A stretch of 64,000 bases of DNA. It comes from Cannabis sativa. Its lineage: Eukaryota > Streptophyta > Magnoliopsida > Rosales > Cannabaceae. Shown here piece by piece: positions 10,474 to 22,214 of this stretch; positions within the stretch are counted from its first letter, which is position 1; the number at the start of each line of letters is the position of its first letter. Where the stretch lies: assembly GCF_029168945.1 (NCBI RefSeq), contig NC_083601.1:74451595-74515594 (forward strand). Direction: 5' to 3'. Under the pieces are notes generated by a model. It made no database searches. It was given only the letters and a program-made list of their open reading frames with translations, and was not told the DNA's origin. Position numbers and translations under genes: made by a program.

Positions 10474-12080
10474 GAAAGAGTGCTAATGAGGCTTATGATC
10501 TATTGGAGGAGATGGCTCTAAACAATCAGCAGTGGCCAACTGAAAGGAGTCAAACTAAGAAGGTAGCTGGTGTGCTAGAGGTGGATGCCATTACAAAGCT
10601 GACAGCTCAGGTTGAGGCCCTAACAAAGCTGATCGCAGTGCAAGCCAAACAAGCTCAAGTAATTTGTGAGATATGTGGAGGTCCCCATCTCTTTTCTGAG
10701 TGTCAGGCAGATGTGGATGATTTGCCAATGGATCAAGCAAAAGCCATTGGAAACTATTCCCAAAACAATAATTATGGGCACAACCAACAGGGGTTCTACC
10801 AGCAGAGAAACCAACCCCAACAAAACCAACAACAGCTGCGACAACAAAGTTCTAGTGGAGGCTCCACTATCCAAGCTGATTTATTGCTCCAATTCATGAT
10901 GGAAACTAGAGCCTCTATTAAAACTCTAGAAACTCAAATGGAACAATTGGCTACTCAAGTGGAAAAACAAGCTCAAGTAAATTCGCCTAGCACTAATGAT
11001 GCAAAAGGAAAAGAACAATGTAAAGAAATTTCCTTAAGGAGTGGAAAGAAATATGATGGGCCTGAGATGATACAGCCAGTGGATGAAGAGATTAAAGATC
11101 AAACAACACCAACTCAAGCATCATCAGATAAGAAGATTACTGATAGTCCAGCACCACCACAGCAGTCTCCACCAATCAGTATTGATCATCATGTGAAAAT
11201 ACCCTATCCTCAGAGACTCCGAAAGACCAATCTAGACAAGCAGTTCACAAAATTTCTAGAGGTCTTTAAAAGACTACACATCAACATTCCTTTTGTTGAA
11301 GCCTTGGAACAAATGCCCCGCTATGTGAAGTTCATGAAGGTGATATTGTCTAAGAAGAGAAAATTAGAGGACTATGAAACAGTGGCATTAACTGAGGAGT
11401 GTAGCGCCATTTTGCAAAAGAAACTACCGCCCAAGCTTAAAGATCCGGGTAGTTTCAATATTCCATGCTCTATAGGGGGTTCGGTGGAAATTAAAGCTCT
11501 ATGTGATCTGGGAGCAAGCATTAATCTAATGCCCTTGTCTGTCTTCAAAAGGCTAGGATTGGGAAAAGCAAAGCCCACAACAGTGACTTTACAACTAGCG
11601 GATCGTTCTTTGACTCATCCTCGTGGGATAATTGAAGATGTACTGGTGAAGGTTGGTAAGTTTATCTTCCCTGCTAATTTCCTAATTCTTGATATGGAGG
11701 AAGATTCAACTATTCCCATTATTTTGGGAAGACCATTCTTAGCCACGGGCCGAGCATTAATAGATGTTCAAAAGGGAGAGTTAAAGTTGAGAGTGCAAGA
11801 TGAAGAGGTCAATTTTAATGTTTTTACCCCAACCGACATTCCTACCTTTTGCAAGATTGAGATGGTGAAGGATTCTTTTGTTAAAGATGATAAGAAGAGA
11901 GCAAAGCCTAAAGAGAGACTTCGAACGATTCGACGTCGTTGGAAAAGATTGATGTGTGGTTGTTCTAAAGGTGAACTTACTCTTGTGCAAAACTCTGAAA
12001 TTAGCAACATTGGAGGTCAATTTTCTTCATTTGGTACAAGGACCCTATTGGATGCAAGAGGTGGACTTGATCCAATTTGA
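10458..12080 (+). pseudogene. Element E gag C-terminus, zinc knuckle and protease
   Basis: 540 codons continuing gag: KSANEAYDLLEEMA, then a CX2CX3HX4C zinc knuckle (residues 70-82), a Gln/Asn-rich linker (100-135), the motif EISLRSGKKYDGP (190-202), and an aspartic protease with the loop CDLGASINLMP (D350, the DLG form usual in Athila) and ILGRPFLATGRALIDV (about 425-440). It stops at 12080 without reaching RT. The N-terminal half is in the preceding frame. The protease domain looks complete, so only the gag frameshift and the missing pol disable the gene. Confidence 0.9.
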
Positions 12081-13356
12081 AGCAGTATTGAGGCCAAACC
12101 CCTTCTGATGGGGGTTCAGGTAAGTCCTTCTCACCTTGAGTATAATAACACATTGGGGACAATGTGAATCTTTAGTTTGGGGGGAGGGATTTAAAAATTT
12201 TATTTTCTGCATTTTTAAGTTGCATTTTTAATTTTATAGCTTTAGTTTTCTGTTTTAGTTAGGAATGGCAATAAGATAAAAGATAACTGTGTGCTGTTGT
12301 TTAATGTAATGTGCTCTAAAATTGCAAAATAACTGTGTGCTTAATTCTCTTAACTCTTTGGATTAGTTTGGATGCTTAGAAACATGGGTAAGAATGCAAT
12401 TTGACGATCTGTGAAATATGTTATAATTGTTTTACTATGGTTTGTGGTAAGATTGACAGGATAGCTTAGAACTTGCATGTCTTATTCTTTTGAGGCGAAA
12501 TCCTTGACAACATTCAATAGGAATATGATTTAGGCATTTGTTGGATAGTTTGAGCCTTTCAAGCCTACCATGAAATGATTATCCTTAGTTAACCCTCTTG
12601 AGCCTAAACTTGTTTTGTTCTTCACCTGTTGAACCGAAATACATGTATCCACACTGTTAATTTTGTCCTCACTATTTTATCAATGATATCATAAGCTATA
12701 CAATTAGTTTGGGGGAGGAAAATACATGGTGTGAGAGCAGATAGAAAAAAAAAAAAAAAAAAAAAAAAAAAGAAAACTTGCAAGATTGAGAAAAAAAACA
12801 GATATTTGGTAAGATCAATATCACTGAAAAAAAAAACTGAAAAAAAAAACATGATTCAAGAAAAATAATAAAATTCAGTGATGTTGGGAAAAGAAAAAAA
12901 ATTCTCAATCATGGTTAGTTGTGGGAAGAAGCTTGTGGGTTATTTTTGTGCTTATGATATCTTTAGCCAAAATTGTTTTTCATTCTCCAAATATCTAAGC
13001 CATACTCTCTAAACATCAAAAAGCCCTATTGATTCCGAAAGGATGTTGTCAACATTAGTGGAGAGAGGTAAGCATGCAAGCATATGAGTTATCGGGTAGT
13101 GGAATGGCTGGAAAGAGTAAAACCATTATAACATTGTTTCGAGCGTCAAGTCATCTTGTGTTTGTGCAGTATGTGACAAACTGAGCATCTAAATTAATTG
13201 TTAGAGTTGGTGGAATTGAAATTCTAGTTTGAGCAATAGAAGAGAACAACACATGAGGCAGTAGTATTGTGATTATCTGATAGCGTAGTTAGTAGATTAG
13301 TAGTTAGTAGTATTTATCTTACTCGAAGGCGAGTAAGAATCTAGTTTGGGGGAATT
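12081..13356 (+). other. Non-coding 3' region of element E with three PPT-like tracts
   Basis: No coding sequence. Pol and the env-like region expected in a full Athila are absent. Three purine tracts of the form agtttgggggrag occur at about 12174-12188, 12704-12716 and 13344-13356; the last abuts the 3' LTR and is the functional polypurine tract. A poly-A run spans 12746-12770 and A-rich repeats extend to about 12900. Confidence 0.75.
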
Positions 13357-14554
13357 TGTTAGGCTAAAATTAGTCTAAGTTTCGGGTCGTATTTTCGGTT
13401 AGTTTTCACTCTTTGTTTCTAGTTTTAGGACTATTTTACGCTTGATTCTTTTGTTTCAGGTCCTCGGGTGTTTAAAGAAAGTATTTACAAGAATTGAGGA
13501 CAAGTGGTGAAAGAATTGAGAAGAAAAATAAAAAAAAATATGTTGCTGCCAAATCCCGTCGCGACGGGCAATATCCCAGTCGCGACGGGAACTGGCAGAA
13601 AGATTTTCAAGAATTCGCTGCTTAACCCCGTCGCGGCGGGGGCTTTGCCAGTCGCGACGGGGACCCCAGTGACGGGATTTTTGGGCAGTTTCGTAATTTC
13701 ACGAATTTTAAAGATGAGATTTGGTTTAAATAGAGAGAGTTCGTGAAAATTAGGGATTATTCAGAATTGGAACCCTAGAAACAAAGGAGGAGGCTAGAAG
13801 AGCGGCTTGTGGCGACCCGAATCAATTGCTTCAACTAGTTCTTTCTCTTCTCTTTAATTTTTCTATGTTCTTTTCTATTTCAATGTTAATTATGGATTTG
13901 ATTATGGATGTTTTGAACTAAACTCCTATTTAGGGAGAATGATGAATGTTGTTTAAGCTTTTCCTAGTTAATGGATAATTGCCATTCCTCCATCTTGATT
14001 GTGAACACTATTCATATTTGTGTTTAATTTCCATGTGCAAGATTGATCACCTTTTGCATGTTTTATGATCTCAATTCGAAATCTGAAAAGTGAGAATTGA
14101 GAATGCTAAAATTGGATAGTCTAGGTTTTGATGTGAAATGAAAGTATTTACATAGCCTTTGTGACATTTAGATTATTGCTTAATGCTGATTTCATGTTAG
14201 TTTAATTAAGAGATTAATTAGAGAGCATGAGATTTAGAACCTAGAAGATCTGAAAAGAGCTAGGTTAATTCATAATCTGTCATTCACTTCAAGAGAAGGA
14301 TAGCATTTAGACATTAACATTGGTAACTTAACAACAGGATTCGTCTCCCTATTTTCTTATCTTGATTAATCTTCCTTTGTTATTTTTAATTTCCTGAATT
14401 GTCTTATTTAATTCATAAAAGTATTCTTTTACCAGATAGAATCAATAGTATAATTTAGTAGTAATTAGTCCAATTCCCTGTGGTTCGACCTCACCTGTGT
14501 GAGTTTACTACTTGATTGCGTATACTTGCGTAGTGTTTATAAATTATAGCAACA
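13357..14554 (+). repeat. 3' LTR of element E
   Basis: 1198 bp, TG...CA, matching 8375-9559. The CpG palindrome cluster is at 13553-13690. It is followed by the second tgagt and then the last 33 bp of A's LTR. Confidence 0.93.
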
Positions 14555-14559
14555 TGAGT
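14555..14559. repeat. Target-site duplication of element E, right copy (tgagt)
   Basis: Matches 8370-8374; element A's LTR continues directly after it with agatctaagatcctggt. Confidence 0.93.
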
Positions 14560-14611
14560 AGATCTAAGATCCTGGTAAAATAATTTCCAACAACTGGCCT
14601 TAGAGCTATGG
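14560..14611 (+). other. End of element A 5' LTR and Met-type primer binding site
   Basis: The LTR ends ttccaaca at 14592. The PBS tggccttagagctatgg (14595-14611) is a slightly mutated form of the tggcctcagagccatgg seen in B (25798-25814) and, reversed, in C (36710-36726). It resembles the initiator-Met tRNA complement used by most plant copia elements. Confidence 0.8.
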
Positions 14612-17380
14612 TAATTGATTTGCTTGCAAGAAATTTGGACTTAAAACGATTTGTTTGATGTTTTGGATGGTATCATGTTGTTTTGAGTGTTGTTTGATGA
14701 TTGATTGATGTTTGTGAATTTTCGTGAACAATAATTGAATATCTGTTTCTGGAATTATTTCTATTGGATAGTATGGAAAAAATTAAGCAATTTACTTTTT
14801 TACAGAACTCAATTTCGATTTAATTTGAATTAGTTATGATTTTTTGAAGTTTCGAAAAATATCAGGAGTCGTGCATCATCACACCCGCGCGCGGACGAGG
14901 GGCAACCTTCGGACAACACGCGCACAGACAAGATTCTTGTCTGAAACCGAGCCTCGCGCGCGTGGAGAGGCTGCTAGCAACCTCCTGCGCCGAGGTTTCT
15001 CGGTCATGCATGCTGATGCGCGCGCGCGGACAGTATGCAATGCATATTGTCCGTACAGCTCGTAATTTTTTCGTTTTTCTTCAATTTTTCATGCTATTTC
15101 ATGGATTTTACTTCCGATTTTTTGTGTAGTTTTGTATTTAGATATTTACTATTCCTAATTCAATTCTAAATATCATAATTAAATTAATTAATTTTTTTTA
15201 AATTAATTCATGATATTAGTGTAATTTGAATTTGAAAATAGTAAATATCTATGTTTTTTGCTTAATTATCTATCTTATTTTAAATTTGATTATATCTAAT
15301 CTTATTTTTTAAATTTAAGGTCAGATTTTAAATTTTAAATTAAATATTTTTTTTAAAATAATTTGACCTTATTTAAATTTAAAATAAGATAACTGTATAA
15401 TCATATAATTTTAAATAGAAGTAAGATATTTTACTAACTTTTAAATTTTGTTATTTTATTTATTTAAATTAAATCATAAAATCTGAAAAAGATATTTATT
15501 TATCTTTTTTATTTTTATTGAATATTTAATTTATAAAATAAAAATAAATTTTTAAAAGTAGTTAGCAAATTTTGAAATGATATTTAGGTTAGTTGAAACC
15601 TAATTTTTCAAAATTGTAGGTTTAATTTTAAATATTATTTTATTAATTTCGAAAATATATATATTTTATTATATTATTATTATTTTTCGAAAATAATTTT
15701 TTTAAAAAATTATTTTTCGAAAATAATTTTTTTAAAAAATTATTTTTCAAAATTTAATTATTTAAAATTAAATAAATCCTACATCCAACTATCCAGCTAA
15801 CCTTGTTGGAGGAGTATGTGTTTTAGCTTGTTTGTAAGTTTTATAAAACCTATTATTGCTTGATTGCAAATAGCCATGGTTAACTTGTTGACAGATCCAA
15901 TGATCTGATTTTAACTCATGGTTCCATTGGTCGAGTAAATAATTTGTAACAAGTAATTTTTACAATCTTCTTTCATCTGTGTATGACCTAGCAACATGAT
16001 AGGATCCATCCAAATTGTGTGCCTGTGTGAGCCTATATGTTTAATTTTGTTATAGATGCATATAGGTTGTTGTTGCTAAATAAAACATCATAGTTTTTGA
16101 TAGATTTTATTTAGGCCCATTTAGGTTTGGGCCTATTCAATTAATAACAGTTGTTCATTTTAAGGTTAAATTCCTCTCTTTTGGGCCTTGTGTGAGAGTT
16201 GAGAGCCATAGAAGTGGGTACGACATATTGAACCCAGCACCCCCTCACATGAACTACCCCAATTGTGAAGGCTCATTTGCCTGATTTGAATAACTGTACT
16301 AGGTTAATTACACTAGTTTAACCTAATAAAATTGATTAGCAACATAATTAATTTCATTTATTTTGAAATTAATTTAAGAAAACCATAGTTTAAAGGATTT
16401 TATTCTAAGCTAAACTATATGTATTTTCTTGTATTTAATTAAATATAGAATTATAACCATCTAGATTCTTTCTGAAGCTTAATTTAAATTTTTCATTAAA
16501 TATTCCTATTTAAGTTGATATTTAGTTATCTATAACTAATCAACTTAAATCTGAATATCTTTTGAATTTAAAATTTCAAAATTAAGTTGAGGAATTTTAG
16601 GAATTGGTTATTAAGATTCTTTAGATATTTTTTAAGTTGATATTTTTTTCAAATATTAACTTAAAATGGAATATTTTCAAAATTAAGTGGTTACAACTTA
16701 ATTTTTATTTAATTAAATCTAATTTGAAAGATATTTAAGTTGATTTTTTAGATTCTTCTAAAACAACTTAAACAAGATATTTTCAAATTTGTTCCATTTT
16801 ATTCGAATTTATTTTTCGAATTTAAATAATAATTGAAATTTAATTAAAGTTGATTTTTTATTTAAACCAACTTTAATTTGTAATTTTTCATTATTATTAT
16901 ACGGAGTAAATGATTAAATAAAATACATATTTTAAAATAATGAGCTTTAATCAAGAGATATTCGATCTCCATTGTTGGTTTTACATAGCGTTTGTTTTAG
17001 TGAGTAATCCTCCCTAATGGAAGAACGTTCATTAGCAAGTTCGCACCGTTTAATCTCAAAAGATAAGTAGCTTTGTAAGTGTTTTATATGCTATAGATCA
17101 CCCTAATGGTGGCGACCATATTTGACTTGCAAAATATGAAACAATGGTGGAAGCTCATAAGATAGAATTGCCTTGACTCTCGCCTAAACGGGACAATGCT
17201 GAATTCCAATCTTGATCGAATAAAAGGTTGCTAGAATGATTATCATTTTAGATGAGTTGACAACTCTATTCAATGGATGATGCTTTGACTCTCGCCTAAA
17301 CGGGACACTGTATCAGTTTGTTGAAAACCTTGAAAAATAAACTATGTTAGATTTAGTATTTTTATAACATATGTGATTAT
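14612..17380 (+). other. Long AT-rich leader of copia element A
   Basis: No credible gene. It contains a CpG- and gcgcgc-rich island at 14880-15062, then about 1.5 kb of very AT-rich DNA, a moderately conserved block at 16130-16260 (gggcctattcaattaata ... cagcaccccctcac), and twin copies of ttgactctcgcctaaacggg at 17172 and 17285. The same layout recurs in B and C. Confidence 0.7.
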
Positions 17381-18354
17381 TTGTTATTTTCTGAACATTT
17401 GAATGAATTTATGAACCAAAACCTTACTTCTGTTTTATTGATGTGTTGTAGTGCCAATATGAATAACCCTCACCCTGATCCTCTCCTAGTTAATATCTTA
17501 GCAAAAGAACTCTATAGTGTGAAAATGCATCCTGGTAGTTGCATAAACTCGCACCTGTTGATGATGAATCTTAAGTTCCAAAAGGAAAATCTACTAGGGA
17601 TTGATTTATCAAGAGAACAATGGGTCCAATTCATTCTTAATAGTCTTCCTCCCGAGTATAATGAATTTGTTGTTTCTTACATGATCAACAATTTCAACTC
17701 CTCCGACATGGACAAGCTTGAAGCAGAATTACGAGCCCATGAACGGAATCTGATTGCAATGGGTCCTCCTGGGTTTGCAAATCTTAATCAGAGGAAAAGG
17801 ATTAAGCATGAAGGCTCTAGCAAAGCTGCTTCCTCAAGTACAATTATCAGACATAATCTTCTATGTTCGAATTGTAATGAAAAGGGACATCAAGAAGAAC
17901 GATGTCCCCGGCTTCTAAAAAATTCAAACGAAGGTAATGCTTTTGTCTTTGAATCATGTGCTTTAGAGAACGACAAATCCGCTTGGATTGTTGACTCTGG
18001 GTCTACTAACCATGTATGTTCTTCATCGGTGCTTGAAACTTGGGAAAATCTGCTTCCAGAAGAGTTAAAGCTTAAAGTTGGTAATGGCGAGTTAGTGTCG
18101 GTCAAAGCTAGAGGAAAATCCCGCATCAAGTTTCAACAAAGATTTTTAATTTTAGAAAATGTTTTATTTATTCCCAACTTTAGTAGAAACTTGATTAGTG
18201 TCTCATGTTTGCAAACACAATCTTATATTTTGAATTTTTTGAGTTCTAATTGTTCAATTTCTCGTAATGGATTTCAAATATGTGTTGCTACCATGGAACA
18301 AGGGCTTTATGTTTTAAGACCAAATACACAAATCTCATTAAACAGTGAACTTTT
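17381..18354 (+). pseudogene. Element A gag-protease, truncated
   Basis: An open frame of about 325 codons before it runs into element C. It has a copia gag core (LYSVKMHPGS; FILNSLPPEYNEF, about 85-97), a CX2CX4HX4C zinc knuckle (residues 162-175, CSNCNEKGHQEERC) and the protease loop DSGSTNH (D205). It then reaches a CLQTQSY/EQGLYVLRP linker toward integrase. The N-terminal gag is shorter than usual, suggesting an internal deletion. The last nine codons after 18354 are LTR sequence of C read through, so the true gene is cut there. Confidence 0.85.
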
Positions 18355-20240
18355 TGTTGGAATTATTTTACCAGGATCTTAGATTTACTCACAAGTATGT
18401 TTATTAACACCCTAAATATGAACTTTCTAAAACGATGAAATAAACACATTTTAAGTTTAAGAAACCTTACATTGGGTGCAACAGAATTAAATGACTCCTT
18501 CCGTTCAGATCTCTAACCCTTGTATCCTTTCTGTAGCAGAGTATTATCAAGATCTGAACCTGGATCTCTTTCTCCGAATCTTTGATGCTGAAACTCCTTT
18601 GCTGATGATCTTTCTTCACGATCTTCCTCACTATGATTGAGGTATTGCTTACTGTGTGTCAGCACTACTCTAATCACTAAGGGTTTCGAAATTATCAAGG
18701 AAGAAGAGAGAGAGAGGGTGGCGGCCAAGGTAGAGAGAGAAAGGCTCAGGTTTTCTGATTCAGAAGTGTAATTTTCCTGAAGCCTTCACTACCTATTTAT
18801 AGCATTCCACTAGGGTTAGGTTTGAATTATTTGGCATTAAAATAATGAAAATATCAGTTTAAAATGCCTACAAAAGTGGCCGGCCATGGCTTATTGGGTT
18901 TGGGCCTTGCTTTTTGCAATTTTGCAATTTTAACACTTTTGTATCTAATTTTCTCAAAAATACCATTTTTTAATTCAACCATTTAAATGCCAATTCTAAC
19001 TATTTAATAACTATAAAAAATTATTAAATAATATTGTCATTTATCATATTTATTAATTGAACCATACAAAGTATCACAATTAACAAATATGCCCCTAACA
19101 ACTCTTTCTTTACAATTTCGCCCTTACTTAGTGAAAATTTCACAAATAGACATAGTCTAATTTGAGAATTATAATTGATTAATCAAAACCAATTACATGA
19201 GTCTTACAAACAATATTATCTCAACTAGTGCGGGGACCATGGGTCTATATAACTGAGCTTCCAATAAGTAGATCAAGAATTTAGCACTAAAATTCACTAA
19301 CTTATTAATTCTTTGTTGAATCCACGCATAAAACTTAGAATTGCACTCTCAGTATATAGAATGCTCTATATGTTCCACCATATAGACGCATCATTAGTTA
19401 TCCATTGTTATAATCATAATGTGATCAATGATCTTCTATATGAATGATCTACACTGTAAAGGGATTAGATTACCGTAACACCCTACTATGTATTTTATCC
19501 TTAAAACACTTGACCCCGTATAAATGATATTTCAGGTTATGTGAAATGAGTACTCCACCATTTATGTTCGTTTGGTCAAGCTCGAAGGAGATCATCCTTT
19601 GCTTACTATTCGCCAGATAGAAGCTATAGATTCCATGTTTATGTTAGCGCTCCCACTCAATTGCACTACCGTGTTCCCAAAATGTACGTATCACCCTGAC
19701 CTAAAAGTAGGCTTAACTAACAAATCAAAGAACACGAATAGCCTTTCAAGATTGAGCCTAATCATAACAGGATTAAGAACATTTGATCTAGGATCAACTT
19801 GGCGATATTGACTTGAATAGATTTTACGGTAAGTTTAATTAAATCTAAGTCAAAGTTCAATATCGGTCCCTTCCGATGCATACTCCATGCATCCAACCTG
19901 AGCTTTACTTTAACCAATGTTCTGGAAAGAACATAGCATTTCTCCATATGCAAGTAAACTCTTGTTGTAGATTATCATATTAGTAAAACCCTGTGTCTGA
20001 TAAATCTAGGAAACTTCATTCACATAGCCATGTTTACTTTCCAATGTGATGACAACACAATAAACAGGATCAAGTATGTGAAAAGGGTTTAAGATGAATT
20101 TATAAATCAAATAGACAAGCAATTGATAAAGTGAACCAAAACATACACAAATGAATGAAAAATACTTATGTTTCTTTATTGATGTTGAATAAAATTGATT
20201 ACATTGAAATGGAGTTTTATTTAGGGCATAAAAACTAACA
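18355..20240 (-). repeat. 3' LTR of copia element C
   Basis: 1886 bp. In the plus direction it runs tgttggaattatttt...aaactaaca, the reverse complement of the A/B LTR. It contains the LTR-antisense 79-codon ORF at 19572-19811 (plus strand here). Confidence 0.93.
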
Positions 20241-20257
20241 AACTCCCACTTGCACTA
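20241..20257 (-). other. Polypurine tract of element C
   Basis: The minus strand reads gtgcaagtgggagtt immediately before the LTR, the same tract as B's at 32063-32078. It primes plus-strand DNA synthesis. Confidence 0.85.
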
Positions 20258-20269
20258 ATATAAAACTAA

Positions 20270-21046
20270 TTAGTACATATCAATTAATCCTAAATTCTGA
20301 CGGTGCTTTTCAAAGGCTGTCACGGCCAGGACTTTGGTAAATGGATCAGCTAGGTTGTCCTCTGTGTCAACTTTCTCAACTAGTACATCCCCTCTTGCCA
20401 CGTATTCTCTGATAATGTGATACTTCCTTTCAATGTGTTTACTTCTCTTGTGGCTTCGAGGTTCTTTAGTGTTTGCTATTGCTCCATTGTTATCACAAAG
20501 TAAGACTAGAGGCTTTTCCATTCCAGGAAGGACACCTATACTGGTGAAGAACTTTCTTAGCCAGACAAGTTCTTTAGCAGCTTCGGCTGCTGCTAAGTAT
20601 TCAGCTTCCATAGTTGAGTACGATATCGCGGTTTGTTTAGCACTTCTCCAAACCACTACTCCACCCCCAAGAGTAAACACCATCCCAGATGTAGATTTCC
20701 TGTCTTCAAGACATGCCTGGAAATCTGAATCAGTGTAGCCTATGGGATTTAAAGTACCACCCTTGTAGACTAACACAAGATTCCTTGTACTCTTCAAGTA
20801 TTTCAGAATATACTTAACTGCATTCCAATGTTGTTGTCCTGGATTAGACTGATACCTGCTCACGATTCCAACTGCATAACAGATGTCAGATCTAGTGCAT
20901 AACATTGCATACATTATACTTCCAACTGCAGAGGCATAGGGAATTTTCCCCATGTCCTCTATCTCTTGAGGATCAGTCGGAGACTGTTCCTTAGATAGAC
21001 GAATACCATATCTAGAAGGCATGTTTGCCCCATTGGTGTTATTCAT
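20270..21046 (-). pseudogene. Element C RNase H and RT C-terminus (copia)
   Basis: 258 codons: the end of the RT thumb region (IPYASAVGSIMYAMLCTRSDI, residues 35-55; YQSNPG; KYILKYLKSTRN) followed by RNase H with YTDSD (D106), TMEAEY (E147), LLCDN (D185) and NLADPFTK (D234), all catalytic positions present. It is separated from the RT frame by a stop after LGI near 21125. RNase H removes the RNA strand of the hybrid. Confidence 0.9.
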
Positions 21047-21124
21047 GGAGAATCTCTCTAAGACTTTGTCTATGTAGGTTGTTTGAGAGAGAGCACGAGA
21101 TCTGCTCTTCCGGTTTCTGATAAT

Positions 21125-22195
21125 CTAAATACCAAGAACATAGGCTGCTTCACCCAAATCTTTCATATCGAATTGAGTGTTAAGCCACTCCTTGATGTGA
21201 GTCATTTTCTTGACATTGTTTCCAATGATCAAAATGTCATCAACATAAAGGACCAGGAATACTACTATTTGGTCTTCCTTGAGTTGGTAAACACAAGGTT
21301 CATCTTCATTTTGAAGAAAGTCGTAGGTCTTGATGATTTCATCAAACCTTTTGTTCCATGAGCGAGAAGCTTGCTTAAGTCCATAGATAGACCTATTTAA
21401 TTTGCAAACCTTCTTTTCCTGCCCAGGAAGAACATAACCTTCTGGTTGCTCCATATAGATGGTTTCTTCAAGTACCCCATTAAGGAAGGCAGTCTTGACA
21501 TCCATTTGCCAGATTTCATAATCGAAAGCAGCAGCTATGGAGAGAAGAATTCGGATGGGTTTGAGCATGGCAACAGGACTAAAAGTTTCCTCATAGTCCA
21601 CGCCTTCTCTTTGGGTATAACCCTTGGCTACAAGTCTAGCTTTAAAAGTTTCGACTTCGCCTCCAGCTCCTCTTTTCTTCTTGTAAACCCACTTGCATCC
21701 TATCGGATGATAGTCGTCAGGTGCGTTTACATATTCCCAGACTTTGTTCTTTTTCATGGAATCCATTTCTGAATCCATGTCGGCTGACCATCGTTGCGGA
21801 CTAGCCATTGCCTGTGTATAGCTTAATGGATCGTCTTCAATACCGTCACCTACGACCATATTGATTTCACCATCCAAGCCATAACGAGCAGGTTTTGTTG
21901 AAACCCTCCCACTACGACGAGGTGCGGTGATCTTCTGAACAGGAACTTTAGTAGTAGATTTCTCAGTTGGTTCAACTGAGGGAGTGGGATTGTCCTCTTC
22001 ACATGTGGAAGAGAACGGAACATTGGAAGGACTTATATCTGAAAGCATTTCCTCCAATACTACTTTACTTTGTGATTTGAAATTCTTAATATAGTCATCT
22101 TCAAGGAAAGTGGCGTTTGTAGAAACAAACACTTTATCATCCTTACGACTATAAAATAGTCCACCCCTAGTCTCTTTAGAATTACCGACAAACAT
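21125..22195 (-). pseudogene. Element C reverse transcriptase (copia)
   Basis: 356 codons. The integrase-RT linker includes GGLFYSRKDDKVFVSTNATFL, then RRSGRVSTKPARY (residues 93-105). The RT domain runs from KWVYKKKRG (168-176) through MDVKTAFLNG (231-240) and YGLKQASRSW (271-280) to the active site LYVDDILIIG (YVDD 317-320). A stop after AYVLGI ends the frame before RNase H. Wording of the linker and RT suits an Angela/Tork-like copia lineage, but I cannot fix the lineage. Confidence 0.92.
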
Positions 22196-22214
22196 GCAAA
22201 CTTCAGTTCGTGAC

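Larger units (their letters stand above)
8375..14554 (+). mobile_element. Element E: Athila-like gypsy element with gag-pro only, TSD tgagt
   Basis: A complete insertion: LTRs 8375-9559 and 13357-14554, both TGTTAGG...GCAACA; PBS at 9566-9583; PPT at 13344-13356; and 5-bp target duplications tgagt at 8370-8374 and 14555-14559. The internal region is only about 3.8 kb. It encodes an Athila-type gag and protease but no RT, RNase H, integrase or env-like ORF. By LTR comparison (about eight substitutions and two indels by eye over about 1.19 kb) it is a young insertion into the LTR of A. Confidence 0.93.
6505..18354 (+). mobile_element. Element A: Ty1/copia retrotransposon, interrupted and 3'-truncated
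   Basis: Starts with TGTTGGG at 6505 inside element D's gag. It has a 5' LTR (6505-8374 continued at 14560-14592), a Met-tRNA-like PBS, a long AT-rich leader and a gag-protease frame. It stops at 18354, where the minus-strand copia C begins. Element E is inserted 33 bp before the LTR end. No integrase, RT or 3' LTR of A is present. LTR ends, PBS and protein sequence show that A, B and C are one family. With E removed, about 5.7 kb of A remains. Confidence 0.85.

Noticed and set aside
12746..12852. Phe-rich ORFs on the minus strand
   Set aside because: They are translations of poly-T/poly-A sequence in element E.
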